From assembly GCF_007858435.1 (NCBI RefSeq), contig NZ_VIGW01000008.1, forward strand, positions 62,001-126,000: a stretch of DNA of 64,000 bases. Direction: 5' to 3'. The DNA comes from Tsukamurella asaccharolytica (GTDB lineage: Bacteria; Actinomycetota; Actinomycetes; Mycobacteriales; Mycobacteriaceae). This document shows positions 54,942-62,803 of this stretch, in pieces. A program made the translations under genes and the position numbers. The notes beneath the pieces were generated by a model. It saw nothing but the letters and a program-made list of their open reading frames with translations, did not search any database and was not told the origin of the DNA. Every line of letters starts with the position of its first letter. The stretch's first letter is position 1.

Positions 54942-54985
54942 CGTACACCCAATCGGACCGCAGTCCGCATAGTGCGCGTCCGGCG

Positions 54986-56197
54986 CTACACGACGCCGTG
55001 GAGGGGCGGCCGCTCCTCGTTGAGCGTGTACCGGCCCAGATGGTGCACCTTGTACCGCACGGGGTCGTGCAGCGTATGGGTGCGCGCGTCGCGCCAGTAC
55101 CGGTCCAGGCCCAGCCCGCCCGCGGCGCTCCGCGTGCCACTCACCTCGAACAGCGCCGACGGCACCTCGGTGGCCGCCCGGTCCGCGAGCACCTTGGCGG
55201 TGGCCACGGCGAGCGAGGCCTCCGCCGCGGCGTCCGGCCCGGGCGTCGCGAAAGCGTCATCCACCGCGCGCCCGGCGACGGTCAGCGCCGCCTCCGCGGC
55301 GCGCACCGCCACGGTCAGCTCGCCGAAGCGCTGGATCACGAGCGGATCGTCCTGCGCCCGGTCGACGCCCGCCTCGAACCAGGGCCGCGACTTGGTCCGG
55401 ACGAAGTCGGCCGCGGCCTCCACCGCGCCGCGAGCGAGCCCGGCGTCGATGGCGACGTGCAACAGCTGGGCGAACGCGCCGTAGCCGGTGGGCTCGGAGA
55501 CCGCGGCCGAGCGCGGTAGGACTGCGTCGAGCGGTACGGCGACGTCGTCGAACCGGACGGTGCCGCTGCCGGTCGTGCGCTGGCCGAGCGCGTTCCAGTC
55601 GTCCGCGATGGTGACGCCGGGGGTGTCGGCCGGCACGAAGGCGACGACCTGCTCGCCTGTGTCCGGATCGCGGGCGAGCACCGCGAGGAGGTGCGCGTAG
55701 GGCGAACCCGTGCAGTAGAACTTCTCGCCGTCGAGGTACGCGCGATCGGCCGCGCGCGTCAGAGTCGTCGCCACCTCTGCGACCGTCCTGCCGCCCCGCT
55801 CCGACTGCGCGTTGGCAATCCGCGCCCCGTCGAGCACCTGCTTGAAGATCCTGCGCTGCAGTGCCTCCGGCCCCGCGAGGCGCAGGGCGGTGAGGTACAC
55901 GTAGTGGCTGTGCGGAATCTGGGCGAGTGACGCGTCCGCGGTCGCCAGGATGCGGAAGACCTCCGCGACGACCGACGGCGGCAGGTCGGGTCCGCCGAAG
56001 CGGTCGGGCACCGTCAACGCGAAGAGGCCGGCGTCGGAGAGGTATTCGACCTCCGCGTGGGGGAGGCGTCGCTCGCGGTCCCGCTCGGCCGCACCGTCGG
56101 CGAACCTGTCGGCGAGCTCGCGCGCCGCGGCGACCGCGGCCTCGGCGGTGTCGATCGCCGCGGCGGGCCGCGAGTCGACGTCCGGCGCGACCGTCAC
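54986..56197 (-). CDS. SfnB/DszC-like flavin monooxygenase (acyl-CoA dehydrogenase fold)
   Basis: A 403-aa member of the acyl-CoA dehydrogenase superfamily that uses reduced flavin rather than acyl-CoA. Its segments IPHSHYVYLTALRLAG, NAQSERGGRTVAEVATTLTR, CTGSPYAHLLAVLA, NALGQRTTGSGTVRFDDVAVP and a C-terminal RYWRDARTHTLHDPVRYKVHHLGRYTL are characteristic of the SfnB/DszC sulfur-acquisition group. GTG 56197 overlaps the sfnG stop (GTGA), which fixes the start. The operon context supports a role in releasing sulfur from organic sulfones. Confidence 0.85.
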   Translation of the reverse strand: MTVAPDVDSRPAAAIDTAEAAVAAARELADRFADGAAERDRERRLPHAEVEYLSDAGLFALTVPDRFGGPDLPPSVVAEVFRILATADASLAQIPHSHYVYLTALRLAGPEALQRRIFKQVLDGARIANAQSERGGRTVAEVATTLTRAADRAYLDGEKFYCTGSPYAHLLAVLARDPDTGEQVVAFVPADTPGVTIADDWNALGQRTTGSGTVRFDDVAVPLDAVLPRSAAVSEPTGYGAFAQLLHVAIDAGLARGAVEAAADFVRTKSRPWFEAGVDRAQDDPLVIQRFGELTVAVRAAEAALTVAGRAVDDAFATPGPDAAAEASLAVATAKVLADRAATEVPSALFEVSGTRSAAGGLGLDRYWRDARTHTLHDPVRYKVHHLGRYTLNEERPPLHGVV

Positions 56198-57303
56198 ACC
56201 AGTGCCTCGGAGCGGCTCGCCTCGATCTCGCGGACCAGCGGCAGGACCTTCTCGCCGAAGTACTCGATCTCCTCCTGGAAGTGGAGGAAGCCGCCGAGGA
56301 TGAGGTCGACGCCGAGCTCCTTGTACGCGACGATCCGCTCCGCGACCTGCTCCGGCGTGCCGATGAGCTGGGTGCGGAAGCCGTCGTTGTACTGGACCAG
56401 GTCCTCGAACGACGAGTCGGCCCACATGCCGCGGCCGTCCGAGGTGGACTTGCCGGCCTGCTGCACGGCATCCCGGAAACCCTCGACCGCGGGCTTGTTC
56501 GCCTTCTCGACGATCTCGCGGAGGGTGTCGCGCGCCTCCTTCTCGGTGTCGCGGGCGATGATGAAGCCGTTGAGGCCGAACTTGACCTCCCGCTGCGCTT
56601 CCCGAGCCACGCGGCGCAGGTCGTCGAGCTGATCGGTGACGCCGTCGAAGTCCTTGCCGTTGGAGAAGTACCAGTCGGCGTACTTGCCGCCGTTGACGCG
56701 TGCGGCGGAGGAGTTGCCACCCTGGAACAGTTCCGGGTTGGGGCGCTCCGGGGTGTTGAGCGGCTTGGGCTTGAGCGTGAAGTCGCGGATCCGGTAGAAG
56801 TCGCCACCGAAGTCGACGTTGTCCTCGGTCCAGATCTTGCGGATCACCTCGAGGAACTCCGCGCTGCGTCGGTAACGCTCGTCGTGCTCGAGCCACGGCT
56901 CGCCGAGGGCCTTGAACTCGCCGGCGAACCAGCCGGAGACCACGTTGATCGCGAACCGGCCGTTCGAGAGGTGGTCGGCGGTGGCGCCGAACTTGGCGAG
57001 GACGGCCGGGTGCCACAGTCCCGGGTGCACGGCGGCGATGACCTTGAGCTTCTCCGTCGCGCCGAGCAGGGCGAGGCTGAACGACGTGGACTCGTGCTGG
57101 TACTCGGCGCCGTAGCTGGCCATGTACCGCACCTGCGAGAGGGCGTACTCGAAGCCCACGCGCTCGGCGGTCTGCGCCAGCTTCTTGTTGTACTCGAAGT
57201 CCCAGCTGGTGCGCTGCTCGATGTCGCTGGTGACCAGGCCACCCGAGACGTTGGGCACCCAGTAGGCGAACTTGATCTGGTCGGCGATCTTCTCGGTTGT
57301 CAT
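56194..57303 (-). CDS. sfnG: Dimethylsulfone monooxygenase-like (SfnG)
   Basis: A 369-aa FMNH2-dependent LLM monooxygenase. Segments such as FAYWVPNVSGGLVTSDIEQRT, GRFAINVVSGWFAGEFKALGEPWLEHDERYRRSAEFLEVI and ELFQGGNSSAARVNGGKYADWYFSNG are typical of SfnG, which oxidises dimethylsulfone to methanesulfinate. The ATG at 57303 is 18 bp after the SsuD-like gene. The next step, desulfonation, would suit the upstream SsuD-like enzyme. A reductase that supplies FMNH2 is not in the window. Confidence 0.87.
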   Translation of the reverse strand: MTTEKIADQIKFAYWVPNVSGGLVTSDIEQRTSWDFEYNKKLAQTAERVGFEYALSQVRYMASYGAEYQHESTSFSLALLGATEKLKVIAAVHPGLWHPAVLAKFGATADHLSNGRFAINVVSGWFAGEFKALGEPWLEHDERYRRSAEFLEVIRKIWTEDNVDFGGDFYRIRDFTLKPKPLNTPERPNPELFQGGNSSAARVNGGKYADWYFSNGKDFDGVTDQLDDLRRVAREAQREVKFGLNGFIIARDTEKEARDTLREIVEKANKPAVEGFRDAVQQAGKSTSDGRGMWADSSFEDLVQYNDGFRTQLIGTPEQVAERIVAYKELGVDLILGGFLHFQEEIEYFGEKVLPLVREIEASRSEALV

Positions 57304-57321
57304 CCGTGCAGTCCTTCTGGG

Positions 57322-58506
57322 CTAGGAGGTGGGGGAGAGGTCGGGCAGGAAGGCGCCGCGTACGGGCTCCGACGATGCGTCGGACGCGCCGAGCAGGCCG
57401 CGCTTCGCGAGTCGCGGCCGGACGCCCTCACCGAAGTGGTACGCCTCCTCCAGGTGCGGATACCCGGAGAGGATGAAGTGGTCGAGGCCGAGCGCTGCGT
57501 ACTCGGCGATGAGATCGGCGACCTCGTCGTGCGAGCCGACGAGCGCGGTGCCCGCGCCGCCGCGGACCAGGCCCACGCCGGACCACAGGCCCGGGTACAC
57601 CTGCAACGATCGGGCATCCGCGGCCTCGTCGAAGGCCGCGCCGCCGCCGTGCAGTTCGCGCATCAGGCGCTGCCCCTCGGACTCGCTCTTCGCCAGGCTC
57701 GCCTGGGCGGCGCGCACCGTCGCGGGGTCGAGGTTGTTCAGCAGGCGGTTCGCCTCGGCCCACGCCTCCTCGCTGGTGTCGCGTGAAATGACGTGCAGCC
57801 GGATGCCGTAGGTGAGTTCGCGGCCCTGCTCGGCGGCGAGACCACGGATCCAATCCACCTTCTTCGTCACCTGCGCGGGCGGTTCGCCCCACGTGAGGTA
57901 GGTGTCGGCGTGCTTCGCCGCGACGTCGCCGGCGGCGGGCGAACTGCCGCCGAAGAAGATCGGGGGAGCAGGATCGGGGCGGCGGGCGAGGAGCGCGTTC
58001 TCCGCGGAGACGTACTTCCCGGCGACGTTCACCGGTTCGGACGAGCTCCACAGCTGCGTGGTGATGTCGAGGAACTCACTGCACCGGGCGTACCGCTCGT
58101 CCTTGCTCAGGGTGTCGCCGAAGGCGCGCTGCTCGGAGGACTCGCCGCCGGTGACGACGTTGAGCAGGACGCGCCCGCCGGACTGCCACTGCAGGGTGCT
58201 CGCCATCTGTGCCGAGAGCAGCGGGCTGACCAGTCCCGGACGCAGTGCGACCAGGAACTTGAGCGTCTGCGTGGCCTCGGTGAGGAGCGCAGCGGTGAGC
58301 CACGAGTCCTCGCACCACAGCCCGGTGGGGATGAGGACGGATTCGAAATCGTTCGCCTCCGCGGCCAGGGCCAGCTGCTTGAGGTAATGCAGGTTCGCGG
58401 GACGGTCGCCGTTCATCGAGCTGCCGTGCCCGCCCGCCATGAGGTTCCGCGAGTCGCCGTAGGTCGGCAGAAACCAGTGCAGGTGGAGAGGTGTGCGCGA
58501 GCTCAC
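57322..58506 (-). CDS. Alkanesulfonate monooxygenase-like (SsuD family)
   Basis: A 394-aa FMNH2-dependent LLM enzyme that cleaves C-S bonds of alkanesulfonates to release sulfite. SsuD signatures: LHLHWFLPTYGDSRNL, LKFLVALRPGLVSPLLSAQMASTLQWQSGGRVLLNVVTGG and PPIFFGGSSPAAGDVAAKHADTYLTWGEPP. GTG 58506 is chosen because GGAAGG lies 5 bp upstream; the frame runs 16 codons further. First gene of the sulfur operon, divergent from car. No Ssu ABC transporter is near. Confidence 0.87.
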   Translation of the reverse strand: MSSRTPLHLHWFLPTYGDSRNLMAGGHGSSMNGDRPANLHYLKQLALAAEANDFESVLIPTGLWCEDSWLTAALLTEATQTLKFLVALRPGLVSPLLSAQMASTLQWQSGGRVLLNVVTGGESSEQRAFGDTLSKDERYARCSEFLDITTQLWSSSEPVNVAGKYVSAENALLARRPDPAPPIFFGGSSPAAGDVAAKHADTYLTWGEPPAQVTKKVDWIRGLAAEQGRELTYGIRLHVISRDTSEEAWAEANRLLNNLDPATVRAAQASLAKSESEGQRLMRELHGGGAAFDEAADARSLQVYPGLWSGVGLVRGGAGTALVGSHDEVADLIAEYAALGLDHFILSGYPHLEEAYHFGEGVRPRLAKRGLLGASDASSEPVRGAFLPDLSPTS

Positions 58507-58575
58507 ATCGGCCTTCCGTCGGGGAGCGAGAATTACGAAGCTCCAGTTCATCACCGCGCGTAGTCGGGGGCCAGG

Positions 58576-58598
58576 GTTCGACTCGCGGTGCGTCGAAC
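58576..58598. promoter_or_regulatory. Inverted repeat between the sulfur operon and car
   Basis: GTTCGAC (58576-58582) and GTCGAAC (58592-58598) are perfect 7-bp arms 9 bp apart, in the 165-bp divergent region. It is 70 bp from the SsuD-like start and 73 bp from the car start, so it could regulate either. It does not match the actinobacterial SOS box. No riboswitch-like structure was seen. Confidence 0.45.
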
Positions 58599-58671
58599 GT
58601 GCACACCTACCTGTCAGTAGCTACCCTAGGAAAGGAGTTAGTTAGAGTTCCGTAGTGAAAAGAGGTGTCAG

Positions 58672-61600
58672 ATGTCGATCGAGACGGAGCGGGGCGACGG
58701 CCCCACGACGATCGGTACTACCGCGACGGCTGGTGCTACGGCGGCAGGGGCCGCCGCGGCGGAGGCCGAGCGGCTTCCCCAGGTGATCGCGCGGATCTTC
58801 GCCCGGTACGCGGATCGTCCGGCGTTCGGGACGCGGGCGGGCGGCCCCCGGGAGCCCTTCACCACCGTCACCTACGGCGAGATCTGGCGCCGGGTCACTG
58901 CGCTGGCGGCGGCGTGGCGCAGCGAGCTGGATCCGGGGGACTTCGTCGCGATCCTCGGCTTCACCAGCGCGGACTTCGTCACCGTCGACCTGGCGTCCAC
59001 GCTTCTCGGCGCCCCGAACGTGCCGCTGCAGGCCGGAGCCCCCGCCGCCCGGATCGCCGCGATCCTCGACGAGACCCGCCCCAAGGTCTTCGCCGTCAGC
59101 GCTGACCAGGTCGGACTCGCCGAGCAGGCGCTCGGCGAATCCTCCGCGACGCCCCGGGTCGTGGTGTTCGACGGCGAGCACGCCGGCTACGAGGGGATCG
59201 AGTCCGACATCCTCGCGGGTGAGGTCCTGCCCGCACCGGAGTTCTTCGAGGCCGAGCCCGGGACCGACCCCCTGGTGACGTTGATCTACACCTCGGGGAG
59301 CACGGGTACCCCGAAGGGCGCGATGTACACGGAGAAGCTGGTCGTCGACGCGTGGCTGAAGGTGGATACCTTCGTCGACTTCGACCTGCCGTCCGAATCG
59401 CTACTGCACTTCCTCCCGATGAGCCACATGTACGGCCGGAACTGGCTCATCGCCGGGCTGGCCTCGGGCGGCACCGGCTACTTCGCCGCCTCGTCCGACA
59501 TGTCGACGCTGTTCGACGACCTCGCCGACGTCCGCCCGACCGCCATCGGTTTCGTTCCCCGGGTGTGCGAGTTGATCCATCAGCGGTTCCTGGCCGTCGA
59601 GTCGGAGACCGACACGGAGACGGCGCGCGCCGAGCTGCGCGACCGGGTCCTCGGCGGCCGCCTCCAGGTGGTGATGAGCGCCAGCGCCGCGCTCTCCGCG
59701 GAGCTACAGACCTTCATGGAATGGCTGCTGGGCGTCGAGATCCAGATCGGGTACGGCTCCACCGAAGCGGGCGGCATCCTGCGCGACGGAGCGATCGTCC
59801 GCCCGCCGGTCACCGAATACAAGCTCATCGACGTCCCCGAGCTCGGCTACGCCGTGACGGATGCGCCGCATCCTCGCGGCGAGCTCCTGGTCAAGTCGAC
59901 CCAGCTGATCCCCTGCTACTACAACTCGGACAAGCGGATCCGCGACGACGAGGGCTTCTATCACACCGGCGACGTCATGGCCGAGCTCGCGCCCGACCGC
60001 CTCGAGTACGTCGACCGCCGCAGCAACGTGATCAAGCTCGCGCAGGGCGAGTTCGTGCCGATCGCCCAGCTCGAGGCGACCTACGCCGCCGGGCCCGACG
60101 TGCACCAGATCTTCCTCTACGGCACCAGCGAGCGTTCCTACCTGCTCGGCGTGGTGGTACCGGCGCCCGGTCCCGACGGTGAGTCCGAGGCCGACACCCG
60201 TGCGCGCGTCCTCGACGGCCTGGCGGCGATCGCCCGCGCGAACGACCTCGCATCCTACGAGCTGCCGCGCGATGTGATCATCGAGCGCGAGCCCTTCTCG
60301 CAGGAGAACGGGCTGCGCTCGGGCATTGGCAAGCTCGTCCGTCCCGCCCTCGTCGCCCGATACGGCGACGAGCTGAACGCCCTGTACGACGCCGCCGAGA
60401 ACCGGCGCCGCGACGGCCTGCGTGCCCTCGACGCCGACGGCTCCGTGACGGAGACCGTCGTGCGGGCCGCCGCTCTGACCCTCGGCGTGCTCCCGGAGGA
60501 GCTCGACGAGGACACCCGGTTCCTCGACTTCGGCGGCGACTCGCTGTCGGCGCTCTCCCTCGCCACCACGCTCGAGGGGATCTACGACCTGCCGGTGCCG
60601 GTGCAGACGATCGTCGGTCCCACCGCGACGCTGCGCGGCGTGATCGCGCACATCGAGGAGGCCCGGTCGGGCGGCGTCCAGGCGCCCACCGCCGCGTCGA
60701 TCCATGGCGCAGGCGCCGTCGTCGCCCGCGCGTCCGACCTGCGGCTCGACCGCTTCATCGACCCGGGCCTGCTGGCGGCGGCACCGTCTCTCCCCGCCCC
60801 GCACGGCGAGCCCGCGACGGTGCTGGTCACCGGCGGCACCGGTTACCTCGGCCGGTTCCTGCTGCTCGAGTGGCTGCGCCGGGTCGCGCCGCACGGCGGC
60901 ACCGTCGTGGCCCTCGTCCGCGGGGCCGACGCCGACGACGCTCGCGCTCGCGTCTTCGATGCGATCGGGACCTCGGATCCGGAGCTCACCGCCGAGTTCG
61001 GGGAGCTCGCCGCGCGCCACCTGGAGGTGGTCGCCGGGGACTTCGGCGCACCGTCGCTGGGTCTCGATGACCCGACCTGGGACCGCCTGGCCGAGCGCGT
61101 GGATCACGTGGCGCACTGCGGCGCCATGGTCAACCACGTGCTGCCCTACGACCAGTTGTTCGGCCCGAACGTCGTCGGGACCGCGGAGATCGCCCGGCTC
61201 GCGCTCACCGTGCGTCGCAAATCGATCGACTACGTCTCGACGGTGGCGGTGGTCCCGCAGGACGACGGCCGTCTGCTCGTCGAGGACGACGACGTCCGGG
61301 TGGCCGGCGCCGAACGCAGGATCGGCGCGGACGCCTACGCCAACGGCTACGCCCTGAGCAAGTGGGCGGGCGAAGTGCTCCTCCGCGAGGCCGCCGACCT
61401 CGCGGAACTGCCGGTGCGGGTCTTCCGTTCGAACATGATCCTGGCCCACAGCCGCTTCCGCGGGCAGTACAACCCGGTGGACCAGTTCACCCGGCTACTG
61501 CTGAGCATCGCCGAGACGGGCCTCGCGCCCGCGTCCTTCTCCGCCGACCCGAGCGGGCCGCGCGCGCACTACGACGGCCTGCCCGTGGACTTCACCGCCG

Positions 61601-61995
61601 AGGCGATCACCCGTCTCGGGTCCGCGGGCCGGACCGGTTTCCGCACGTTCCACGTCCTCAACGTCGCCGAGGGCGGCGCGGGTCTCGACGACTTCGTGGA
61701 CTGGATCGCCGAGGACCGCCCGATCGAGCGGATCGCGGACTACGACGAGTGGCTCACGCGATTCGAGGCGGCGCTGCGCGCCCTCCCCCCGGAGGACCGT
61801 CACCGCTCGGTGCTGCCGCTGCTGCACTCCTTCACGACGCCCGCCGCGGCCGGCGCCGGCGCGGCGCTCAGTGCAGACCGGTTCCGCGAGTCCGTCCGCG
61901 CCGAGAACGTGGGGCCGGGCGACATCCCGCAGCTCGATCGCGGGCTGATCGAGCGGTATCTCGACGGGTTCACGGCGGCGGGGTGGCTCGACTAG
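58672..61995 (+). CDS. car: Carboxylic acid reductase
   Basis: A 1107-aa NRPS-like enzyme that reduces aryl and alkyl carboxylic acids to aldehydes with ATP and NADPH. The adenylation domain (~1-590) has LIYTSGSTGTPKGAMYTE, YGSTEAGG and the hinge VDRRSNVIKLAQGEFVP. The carrier domain (~595-670) has LDFGGDSLSALSL with the phosphopantetheine serine at residue 624 (codon 60541). The reductase domain (~710-1107) has VLVTGGTGYLGRFLLLEWL and the catalytic YALSKWAGEVLLRE. The start has AGAGGTG upstream and TACCCT as a -10 candidate. It needs a phosphopantetheinyl transferase; the nearby AcpS is more specific for FAS, so an Sfp-type enzyme elsewhere is expected. Confidence 0.95.
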   Translation: MSIETERGDGPTTIGTTATAGATAAGAAAAEAERLPQVIARIFARYADRPAFGTRAGGPREPFTTVTYGEIWRRVTALAAAWRSELDPGDFVAILGFTSADFVTVDLASTLLGAPNVPLQAGAPAARIAAILDETRPKVFAVSADQVGLAEQALGESSATPRVVVFDGEHAGYEGIESDILAGEVLPAPEFFEAEPGTDPLVTLIYTSGSTGTPKGAMYTEKLVVDAWLKVDTFVDFDLPSESLLHFLPMSHMYGRNWLIAGLASGGTGYFAASSDMSTLFDDLADVRPTAIGFVPRVCELIHQRFLAVESETDTETARAELRDRVLGGRLQVVMSASAALSAELQTFMEWLLGVEIQIGYGSTEAGGILRDGAIVRPPVTEYKLIDVPELGYAVTDAPHPRGELLVKSTQLIPCYYNSDKRIRDDEGFYHTGDVMAELAPDRLEYVDRRSNVIKLAQGEFVPIAQLEATYAAGPDVHQIFLYGTSERSYLLGVVVPAPGPDGESEADTRARVLDGLAAIARANDLASYELPRDVIIEREPFSQENGLRSGIGKLVRPALVARYGDELNALYDAAENRRRDGLRALDADGSVTETVVRAAALTLGVLPEELDEDTRFLDFGGDSLSALSLATTLEGIYDLPVPVQTIVGPTATLRGVIAHIEEARSGGVQAPTAASIHGAGAVVARASDLRLDRFIDPGLLAAAPSLPAPHGEPATVLVTGGTGYLGRFLLLEWLRRVAPHGGTVVALVRGADADDARARVFDAIGTSDPELTAEFGELAARHLEVVAGDFGAPSLGLDDPTWDRLAERVDHVAHCGAMVNHVLPYDQLFGPNVVGTAEIARLALTVRRKSIDYVSTVAVVPQDDGRLLVEDDDVRVAGAERRIGADAYANGYALSKWAGEVLLREAADLAELPVRVFRSNMILAHSRFRGQYNPVDQFTRLLLSIAETGLAPASFSADPSGPRAHYDGLPVDFTAEAITRLGSAGRTGFRTFHVLNVAEGGAGLDDFVDWIAEDRPIERIADYDEWLTRFEAALRALPPEDRHRSVLPLLHSFTTPAAAGAGAALSADRFRESVRAENVGPGDIPQLDRGLIERYLDGFTAAGWLD

Positions 61996-62074
61996 GGCTG
62001 CCACGGCGGTGGGACGGGCACGCCGCCGAACCGCCCGTCATCCACAGATAAGCGTATGTAACGTTTTTCCTCCA

Positions 62075-62111
62075 CAGGGCCCGCTTCGGACGCCGTCCGG
62101 GGCGGGCCCTG
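62075..62111 (+). terminator. Long hairpin between car and the SSB paralogue
   Basis: CAGGGCCCGC (62075-62084) pairs with GCGGGCCCTG (62102-62111), and inside it CGGACG pairs with CGTCCG, giving a nearly continuous 16-bp stem. It lies 80 bp after the car stop and 65 bp before the next ATG. No U-tract follows. Confidence 0.65.
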
Positions 62112-62175
62112 CGCGCGACACTCGTCGACGACGGCCGGGAACCGCCGGTCGCGCGAGACGACGAGGAGGCGCGTC

Positions 62176-62658
62176 ATGCCCGGGGTTCTGGTATTCGCAG
62201 CGGGGAACGTCACGAACGATCTGACCTACCGGGAGTCGGCCCGCGATCAGCGGCACGACTTCCTGAGCTTCACGATGGCGGCCAACAACGGCTACCTGGA
62301 CGACAACGGAGAGTGGAAGCAGACCAGCACGGTCTGGCTCAACGTCAAGGCCTTCGGCGCGCTCGCCCGCAACGCACGCGCGGTGATCGCGAAGGGTCGG
62401 CCCGTCATCGTGCACGGCGAACTCAAGCACGAGACCTTCGACGGCGCCGACGGGCAGCGGCACAGCTCGCTGGACCTCAAGGCCGACGCGATCGGCCTCA
62501 ACCTGCGGATGTGCGCGAGCCAGTACGTCGGCACGGGGGAGCGGTACCGTGAGGTCGCGCCGCCCCTGGAGACGGTCGCCGGCGTTCCGGCGGACGGTTC
62601 GGCGGTCGACGGTCCGGACGTCAGCGGACCGGCGCTGGTCGGCGAACCGGACCTCTAG
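62176..62658 (+). CDS. Single-stranded DNA-binding protein paralogue
   Basis: A 160-aa OB-fold protein of the SSB family: LVFAAGNVTNDLTYRES, FLSFTMAANN, STVWLNVKAFGALARNARAVIAKGRPVIVHGELKHE, and SSLDLKADAIGLNLRMCAS. It is not the housekeeping SSB by context: it is not beside rpsF/rpsR and its C terminus (PALVGEPDL) lacks the acidic DDDIPF-type tip that recruits partner proteins. Many actinobacteria carry a second SSB (SsbB-type), linked to chromosome segregation or competence in some. ATG 62176 follows GAGGAGG. Confidence 0.85.
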   Translation: MPGVLVFAAGNVTNDLTYRESARDQRHDFLSFTMAANNGYLDDNGEWKQTSTVWLNVKAFGALARNARAVIAKGRPVIVHGELKHETFDGADGQRHSSLDLKADAIGLNLRMCASQYVGTGERYREVAPPLETVAGVPADGSAVDGPDVSGPALVGEPDL

Positions 62659-62803
62659 GCTCGGGGAGGCGCAGGATCTCACACCCGGTCGTGCGGCAGC
62701 GTGAGGTCGAGTTCACGGGGCGGACACCGCGGGAACCGGTGGCGCAACATCGGCTGCCTACCTTCGACGCGACAGCGATCGTCGACGCACCGGGAGGTCT
62801 GAC

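Noticed and set aside
56198-57016. N-terminal extension of the SfnB-like protein
   Set aside because: It lies inside sfnG in another frame; the GTGA overlap at 56194-56197 fixes the start.
58507-58671. Possible SAM riboswitch ahead of the sulfur operon
   Set aside because: No S-box core or pseudoknot pattern was seen; only the inverted repeat at 58576-58598 stands out.
62040-62070. DnaA-box-like TCATCCACA near 62038 and CCTCCACA near 62070
   Set aside because: Both differ from TTATCCACA, there is no cluster of boxes, AT-rich element or dnaA/dnaN context, so no origin is claimed.
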